The notes under the pieces are model-generated. The model was not told the origin of the DNA, made no database searches, and saw nothing but the letters and a program-made list of their open reading frames with translations. A program made the translations under genes and the position numbers. From Elephas maximus indicus (lineage: Eukaryota; Chordata; Mammalia; Proboscidea; Elephantidae): a stretch of DNA of 64,000 nt. The stretch spans positions 112,636,293-112,700,292 of the forward strand of contig NC_064819.1 in the NCBI RefSeq assembly GCF_024166365.1. The letters run 5' to 3'. Below, in pieces: positions 15,192 through 24,100 of the stretch. Positions within the stretch are counted from its first letter, which is position 1; each line of letters opens with the position of its first letter.

Positions 15192-18100
15192 CCTACAATT
15201 ACTAAGCATATATTTGTGCCAAGCCTTATCCTAAATGTTGCAAATACAAATGTGAATAGTCCAACCTCAAGTGATTAAAAATTTTGTGAGGGCAGAAATT
15301 CTTCTTTAGCCAAAGGAAGCTGTATATGTGGAGGGATCATGCTAGAATTGTGGTTCCCAGATACTTGAAAAAGATTAATTCTTGGGCCAAATGCCTAGAG
15401 ATTCTGATTTGTAATGTATTCCTAGTACCAAAAACTTTACAGTAATGATGCTTTGTAATTAATAGACCATGCTATCAATGCTGTTTTTTTAGTGGACAGA
15501 ATGACAGATTTCAAAAATTTTCTTGTAGGCTAACAGTATCAAACAAAAAAAGCAATCCAATAAAAGCTACTCAAAGACCATGGTTTTGGGTGTTGACTGG
15601 CCTGGCTTAATGAAGGGATGTGTTTTAGTGTAATGGGGAATGAACAAGCTGCATGGCCCCTTGAAAGACCTCCTCCTCTTAGCTAAGCTTTTGACAAATC
15701 TTAGTGGCAGTGGGTTTGGTATTGCTTTCCCTAATGAGCGCCTGGCTGTATCAGATTTATGGTGCCAGTTGCATCCCAGTCATGTGCCTCTGGGCTGGGT
15801 AGGGGTTCACATCAACTTACGAAATGGGAGCAACTTAACAAGGAGCATACTTGGCCATCATCCCAACTCCCTTCTCTGGTGAGCCAAGAAAGGAGTGACC
15901 ACATACTCAAGAGAAATTTTGCACATTTGTTGCTTTCTATCACATTTTGAAAGTTGAATCTCTGAGCTTCCTTTTTCTTATCTGTAAAATGGGGCTAATA
16001 CCTGTCCTGCCTTCTTTCAGGATGGCTTTCTGCCAATAGATGCGGGGGGAGGGGGAAAATCTTTGAAAACTACAATGAACTATAACTATGGAGGAACAAT
16101 CTGCTTATGACTTTAATGGGGTCTCTCTTTGCATGGACCCTAACCCATATGAAAAAAAAAAAAAAGCTAATTAATTCCCTTTATACCTTCTTATTTGTAA
16201 CCCCTCTTTCTGAGCCCTGTTTTGGCTTAGAGATGCAATCTATTTGTGTTTTATCAATTTTTCTGGGGATGCATGTATTTGATTTTTTTTGCAAGTCTTA
16301 TTACATCCTTTGGCTGTAGACGGGGGTGGGAAGTTGAGGGGCTTATGGGCAGATGAGCACAGCTGCTTATGTTCTTTCCTGTGGAGGCTTCTTTATGACT
16401 GATTGTTCAGACACTGGACACTAAAGCTACCATCCACTACTTAACATCTTGGATTCTTTCTTTGACCGTTATACTAAGGTAAGATGCACAGCTCATGTTA
16501 CACGCAAAGGACTTTCATTTTGCCCAACTTAAAAAAAAAAAAAAATTCCTAAAATATTCCCAAATGAAGGCAGAGACCTTGGTCTGTTTGGTTTACTGAA
16601 CAGGGGCTGGCATATGGAAGATGCTCAATCAATGCCTGTTGAGTGAATGAATCTAGGTGTTGTAACCTTAAATGAGAGTTTCAGATTTAATGTTTCTTTT
16701 TACCAGAGTAAAAATATTTTTACCAGAATTGGAACTGATAACGAATGCTGGTTATTATTACTATTACTGCTACTACTACCGTTATTATTTTGTGAATAGA
16801 TCTCCTCCTCTCTTCTCCTGTGTTTATCAGGGCTTCTTCATCTTGCTGTTTGGAACAATCCTTGATCCAAAGGTACTGTGAATTCTTCTTGTTGTTTTCT
16901 TTGCATTATTATAGTTGGCCCTGAAATGCTCACTTGTAAAGACCAGTCAGTGACAGTCTTTCTCAATCATTTGTCCAGGCACATGACCAGGGCATTCCTG
17001 CTCATCACAATACAAGTAATATATATCATCTTTTAAGCATTTCGTACCCATTAACATTAATCCTTAAAACAATCCTGGGTATTAGTAGTTTCAGTTTTAC
17101 AGATGAGGAAACTGAAACTCAGAGTGATAAGTAACTTGCTCAAGATTTCAACAGATACCTGCTCTAACTAGTTAAAGCAGAAAAGAAATTTATTAAAGTT
17201 TGGGATATCATCTTTGGGAGGGTCTCTTTTTGCCTTGGAAGTCTGGAGGCTACACATTAGGAATGACTTCCAATTTATGGCACAGAACTATTTCAAGAGA
17301 GATGGCATTGTCCTTTCTCCTCTGCTGGGCACAGACAGCACAGTTCACTTGGGAGCTTAAGTTAGAATTGGATGCTTAAGCTCCACCCTGCCTGTTGGAG
17401 CCTACTTCTTTGCATTGTTGTATCTGATTGGCTGACACACAGCCAATCAGGATTCACATGCCTGCATCTTAACTGCAAGGGAGGTTGGGAGAATGAATTC
17501 CTGGCATTTACCTTGAAAAGCAATTGACTCAAGGTAGGGGATTCTGCAAACACAGAAAATAAATAAATGAACAAAACATCAAATGTTTCCAAATATTTCC
17601 TCAGGTTCCTTTTACCGTTGTGTTACTGTGACTCCTGAAATAAGAAACATAAACCCTCATAAACCCTTCTCAGCTGTGGTTGCAAACAACTCCACTACAT
17701 GGCTATTTTGTGTTTTTTTTTTTTTTTTTTTACTATCAAGTCGTATTGTGAAGGGAAACCTCACAGTGTTCCTTTCATTCTCTCTTCTCAGATCACAAAG
17801 TAAAAATTATTCAGAGGTGAAAGTCAGAATCTTAGTTCTGATATTTCTTTTTACTAGCTGTGTGCCATTAGGAAGTTCCTTAGCCTCTGTGAACCCCAGA
17901 TTCCTCAAATGGAGTGGAGGGGATAGTAATGCTTTCCCTGCCTACCCCACTAGATTATGGGAAAGAACAAATGCTAATTTGTAACTAAAAACACTGGAAG
18001 AATTTAAGATATATATCATATGATTATGTTTTTTATTACTCATAATACCACAACTAGCATTTGTAGCCAAAGTATCAGCAACCCACCATCTGCAACTCCA

Positions 18101-21100
18101 GAGAGTGTTCCTTCTTCTTTGGAGCCTACCGTGTCATGATGAACACTGCTTTTTTTGGGGGGAAAGGTGAAGTCACTCTGAGCTGCAGAACTTTGGTATA
18201 GATTAATTGTGAAGACAAAACTTCTACAAGGCCTTGAGAGAGGTGAATGACATTTTGTGTAGCAGAAAGGAAAAGGGAGGGGGAAATAACAAAGTGCCTG
18301 CATTCAGCCAGGAAGATCTAGGGAAACTGATAGGATGACCTGGAGTTAGACTACATGAGTTCAAATCCTAGTTCTTTCTCTTAGTAGCTAACTGACTTTG
18401 AATGTCACTTGATCTCAGAGTCTTAATTTCCTCAGTTGTAAAGTGGGGATAATAGTATCTATCTTAGAGAGTTATTTCCAGGATAAAATGAGATGGCAAG
18501 TGTGAGAAGCACTTTGAAAATTATAACACAAGATACAATTATTATTTATTATTCTTATTTTCCTGGCTCTGCAGACCTATGCTATGTAGTCTTGAATTCT
18601 GTTTTTTGTAACCATTAATTGGCCCTCTAGAAAAGGAGGTTTGAATAATTGATAAACTATAGGAATTGTTTAATTATTCAAGTGCTTGAGAAAATAATCC
18701 CAAAGCTATGTCAAGGAATCTTCGAATTTGTGGCAAAACTGTACTGCTTAGTCATTAGGTCCATGTTTCAAAAACCCAAACCCACTGCTGTCGAGTTGAT
18801 TCCGACTCGTAGTGACCCTAGAGGACAGAATAGAACTGTCCCATAGAGTTTCCAAGGACAGCCTGGTGGATCTGAACTGCCGACATTTTGGTTAGCAGCC
18901 ATAGCACTTAACCACTACGCCACCAGGGCTTCCAGGTTTAAGACCCCTGAATTGTCAGTGTCCTATACCAAAGGGAGAAAATAGCTAGTGATCTACTCCT
19001 GTAAAGTTCACAGCCTAGAAAACCCTATGCGGCAGTTTCTATCTGTCACACGGGGTTGCTATGAGTCAGAATCCACTTGATGGCACACAACAATAAAGAC
19101 ATACCAGTTCCACTTCTCTCATTTTTCCTTTTTTCCCTACCTTGTCCTAGACCATGTGGCCAGAGTACTGACCCCTCCATATCCTATTAATAGGAGTGAA
19201 CTGGTAACACACACCCTTACCACAGTATTTTTCAGCCTCAATCACATATATCAACTTCTTAATTTCTTACAGTGTTTAAATTCTTAACTCCTTTTGTTTA
19301 CTATCCAGATAAGAGAAGCCTTAAAGTGTCGAGTAACCTCTGCAAAATGGATCTCCAGGTTATCAGAGGTAACACTTTTATACTAAATTTTTAATTTTAA
19401 AAGTTTGACAAAATTCAAACAGTGTTGGAGTTTCTGGCATATGGAATGTTGTAAAATCTACTGCCTTAACACTTTGTGCTGTGAGTTTTTCAAAAGTGTT
19501 AAGTCATTGCCTTCTTGAGCACTTCATCTTCTTTCTAGGGTATGGGGACCACAACCGAAGGAATGAAAGCAGACTTAAATCAGTTTGGAGGAGACTGACC
19601 AGGGTGGCAAGGTGGCAGGGGAAGAGGGGAGATTTCAAAGGACATCATAGGAGAAGCAGGTGATGAAACAGAAACGAAGGGAGGTGAGAAGCCTCAGGAT
19701 CCCACAACAGCTCATATATTCTTTGTGATTCCATTTGGCTGAACCACATTCAAAGGATGAAAATTCCTGGGAAACAAATTCTGACCTTACACAAAGAGCC
19801 TCTTGATAGTTTGATTCTCAAGAGGGGGGTGGCAGCCATGATTTCTGGAGTGGTCTAAGTAGGCTAGGGACCTGTTGAGGGGTGTTAGAGAGAATCTTCA
19901 GGCCAGAAGGTTGGGCTATTACATGTTCTATTGTCTATTCCCATAATTTAGAAATCATTTACTGTTATGCAGACGATGAGACCCATCAACTCTTCTGAGT
20001 GGGGGGAAATTACAAAGTGCAGTAAGAGGGGGTACAGGGTTGGCACAGGGAACACACTCAGTAACAAGAGAAAAGGTGATCTAGAGTTTTCCATGCCAGC
20101 ATCTGATAGGACCAACATCACCTGGCATGGATTGGTGGATCATGCAGGAAACTGGACACTCTGTGGCCTGAGTTCCTACATTGCCCTCTCCCCATTTTCC
20201 TTACCTTTTCACTCTCTTTCCTTTGATTTCTCCATCCCTCGTCTTCTCTCCCTTTTCTTCCCCATGCCTTTTTCTTCCCCCCACGTGTCTGTCAGTTTGT
20301 CATACTGTGGGGGCTTGTGTGTTGCTGTGTTGCTGGAAGCTATGCCACCAGTATTCAGATACCAGCAGGGTCACCCATGGAGGACAGGTTTCAGCTGAGC
20401 TTCCAGACTAAGACAGACTAGGAAGAAAGACCCGGCAGTCTACTCCTGAAAAGCATTAGCCAGTGAAAACCTTATGAATAACAGAGGAACATTGTCTGAT
20501 ACAGTGCTGGAAGATGAGCCACCCAGGTTGGAAGGCACTCAAAAGATGACTGGGGAAGAGCTGCCTCCTTGAAGTAGAGCCAACCTTAATGACGTGGATG
20601 GAGTAAAGCTTTCGGTACCGTCATTTGCTGATGTGGCACGACTCAAAATGAGAAGAAACAGCTGCAAACATCCATTAATAATCAGAACCTGGAATGTACG
20701 AAGCATGAATCTAGGAAAATTGGAAATCGTCAAAAATGAAATGGGATGCATAAACATCGATATCCTAGGCATTAGTGAGCTGAAATGGACTGGTATTGGC
20801 CATTTAGAATTGGAAAATCATATAGTCTACTATGCTGGGAATGACAACTTGAAGAGGAATGGTGTTGCATTCATCGTCAAAAAGAATGTTTCAAGAAGTA
20901 TCCTGAAGTACAATGTTGTCAGTGATAGGATAATATCCATACGCCTACAAGGAAGACCAGTTAATACGACTATTATTCAAATTTCCCCACCAACCACTAG
21001 GGCCAAAGATGAAGAAATAGAAGATTTTTATCAGTTTCTGCAATCTGAAATTGATCGAACATGCAGTCAAGATGCACTGATAATTACTGGCGATTGGAAT

Positions 21101-24100
21101 GCAAAAGTTGGAAACAAAGAAGAAGGACCAGTAGTTGGAAAATATGGTCTTGGTGATAGAAACACCAAATTCTATCGAATGATAGAATTTTGCAAAACAA
21201 ATGACTTCTTTATTGCAAATACCTTCTTTCACCAACATAAATGACAACTATACACATGGACTTGCCAGATGGAACACACAGAAATCAAACTGACTACATC
21301 TGTGGAAAGAGATGATGGAAAAGCTCAATATCATCAGTCAGAACAAGGCCAGGGGCCGCTGTGGAACAGACCATCAATTGCTCATATGGAAGTTCAAGCT
21401 GAAACTGAAGAAAATCAGAGCAAGTCCATGAGAGCCAAAATATGACCTTGAGTATATCCCACCTGAATTTAGAGACCATATCAAGAATAGATTTGATGCA
21501 TTGAACACTAGTGACTGATGACCAATTGTGGAATGACATCAAGGGCATCATCCATGAAGAAAGCAAGAGGTCACTGAAAAGACAGGAAAGAAAGAAAAGG
21601 CCAAGATGGATGTCAGAGGAGACTCTGAAACTTGCTCTTGAGCATCGAGCAGCTAAAGCAAAAGGAAGAACTGATGAAGTAAAAGAACTGAAGATTTCAA
21701 AGGACCTCTTGAGAAGACAAAGTAAAGTATTGTAATAACATGTGCAAAGAGCTGGAGATGGAAAACCAAAAGGGAAGAACACACTCGGCATTTCTCAAGC
21801 TGAAGAACTGAAGGAAAAATTCAAGCTTCGAGTTGCAATAGTGAAGGATTCCATGGGGAAAATATTAAACAATGCAGGAAGCATCAAAAGAAGATGGAAG
21901 GAATACACAGAGTCATTATACCAAGAAGAATTAGTTGATATTCAACCATTTCAAGAGGTGGCATATGATCAGGAACCGATGGTACTGAAGGAAGAAGTCC
22001 AAGCTGCTCTGAAGGCATTGGCAAAAAACAAGGCTGCAGGAATTGCTGGAATATCATTCGAGATGTTTCAACAAACAGATGCAGTGTTGGAGGTGCTCAC
22101 TCGTCTATGCCAAGAAATATGCAAGACAGCTTTCTGGCCAACTGACTGGAAGGGATCCATATTTATGCCTATTCCCAAGAAAGCTGATCCAACCGAATGT
22201 GGAAATTATAGAACAATATCATTAATATCACATGCAAGCAAAATTTTGCTGAAGATCATTCAAAAAAGGCTGCTGCAGTGTATCTACAGGGAACTGCCAG
22301 AAATTCAGGCTGGCTTCAGAAGAGGATGTGGAACCAGGGATATCATTGCTGATGTCAGATGGATCCTGGCTGAAAGCAGAGAATACCAGAAGGATGTTTA
22401 CCTGTGTTTTATTGACTATGCAAAGGCATTTGACTGTGTGGATCATAACAAACTAAGGATAACACTGTGAAGAATGGGAATTCCAGAACGCTTAATTGTG
22501 CTCATGAGGAACCTTTACATAGATCAAGAGGTAGTTGTTCGGACAGAACAAGGGGATACTGATTGGTTTAAAGTCAGGAAAGGTGTGCATCAGGGTTGTA
22601 TTCTTTCACCATACCTATTTAATCTGTATGCTGAACAGATAATATGAGAAGCTGGACTGTATGAAGAAGAATGGGGCATCAGGATTGGAGGAAGACTCAT
22701 TAACAACCTGCGTTATGCAGATGACACAACCTTGCTTGCTGAAAGTGAAGAGGACTTGAAGCACTTACTAATGAAGATCAAAGACCACAGTCTTCAGGAT
22801 GGATTACACCTCAACATAAAGAAATCAAAAATCCTCACAACTGGACCAATGAGCAACATCATGATAAACGGAGAAAAGATTGAAGTTGTCAAGGATTTCA
22901 TTTTACTTGGATCCGCAATCAACAGCCATGGAAGCAGCAGTCAAGAAATCAAAAGACGCATTGAATTGGGTAAATCTGCTGCAAAGGACCCCTTCAAAGT
23001 GTTGAAGAGCAAAGATGTCACCTTGAAGACTAAGGTGCACCTGACCCAAGTCATGGTATTTTCAAACACATCACATGGATGTGAAAGCTGGACAATGAAT
23101 AACGAAGACCAAAGAAGAGCTGATGCCTTTGAATTGTGGTGTTGGCAAAGAATATTGAATATACCATGAACTGCCAAAAGAACGAACAAATCTGTCTTGG
23201 AAGAAGTGCGGCCAGGGTGCTCCTTAGAGGCAAGGATGGCGAGATTGTTGTGTCTTACATACTTTGGACATGTTGTCAGGAGGTATCAGTCCCTGGAGAA
23301 GGACATCATGCTTGGCAGTGTACAGGTTCAGCGGAAAAGAGGAAGACCCTCAAAGAGGTGGATTGACGCAGTGGCTGCAACAATGAGCTCAAGCATAGCA
23401 ACGATTGTAAGGATGGCGCAGGTCCGGGCAGTGTTTCGTTCCGTTGTGCACAGGGTCGCTATGAGTCAGAACCGACTCGACGGCACCTAACAACAACAAT
23501 AATGCCTTTTTTTTCTTATTCTTCCCTGAACTTTGATCTTTTTTCTAGTCCTTGGGTCTCCATGCCTGGAAGGCTACTGACCTCTCTACATCCCTTCCAG
23601 CTGAAAAAAGGCCACGTTTCACTGAAAATAAACATGAATAATTATGTAAAGCTAAGGTTCTCAACCATGGCTATGTATTGGAATCAACTGGGAAGCTTAA
23701 AAAAATTTCTGTTGCCTGGGCCCCACCCCTAGAGATTCTAGTTGAATTGGAATGTGGCCCAGGTCTTGGGAGTTTTGAAAAATTCCCAGGTGATTTCAAT
23801 GTACAGCCAAGGTTGAGAACAGTGGATATAAAGCCGTCTTGGACTATCTTAGTGATATGGAGATTTGCCTCCCACCATTGTAAGAATTCTCCTCACCCTG
23901 GCCTGCCGCAGAGCTCTCTGGAGAGAGCAACACCTTTGAACTCTGTGCAATTTAACGTTTCTCCTTTCTTATGTGTTGTCAGTATTGATCCATTCAGGCT
24001 ACCATACGGAAATTCTGCTCTTTAGTGCTATAGAGGAATCATCATTTTGCCCACTTCTCTTCATGTTTTTACATGAAAGACAAGTTGGAGTTATACCAAT

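Noticed and set aside
20594-23490. Long frames with endonuclease and reverse transcriptase domains as possible host genes
   Set aside because: They belong to an RTE retrotransposon with a second copy at 36010-39187 and a fragment at 45070-45452; frames are broken by stops and shifts.
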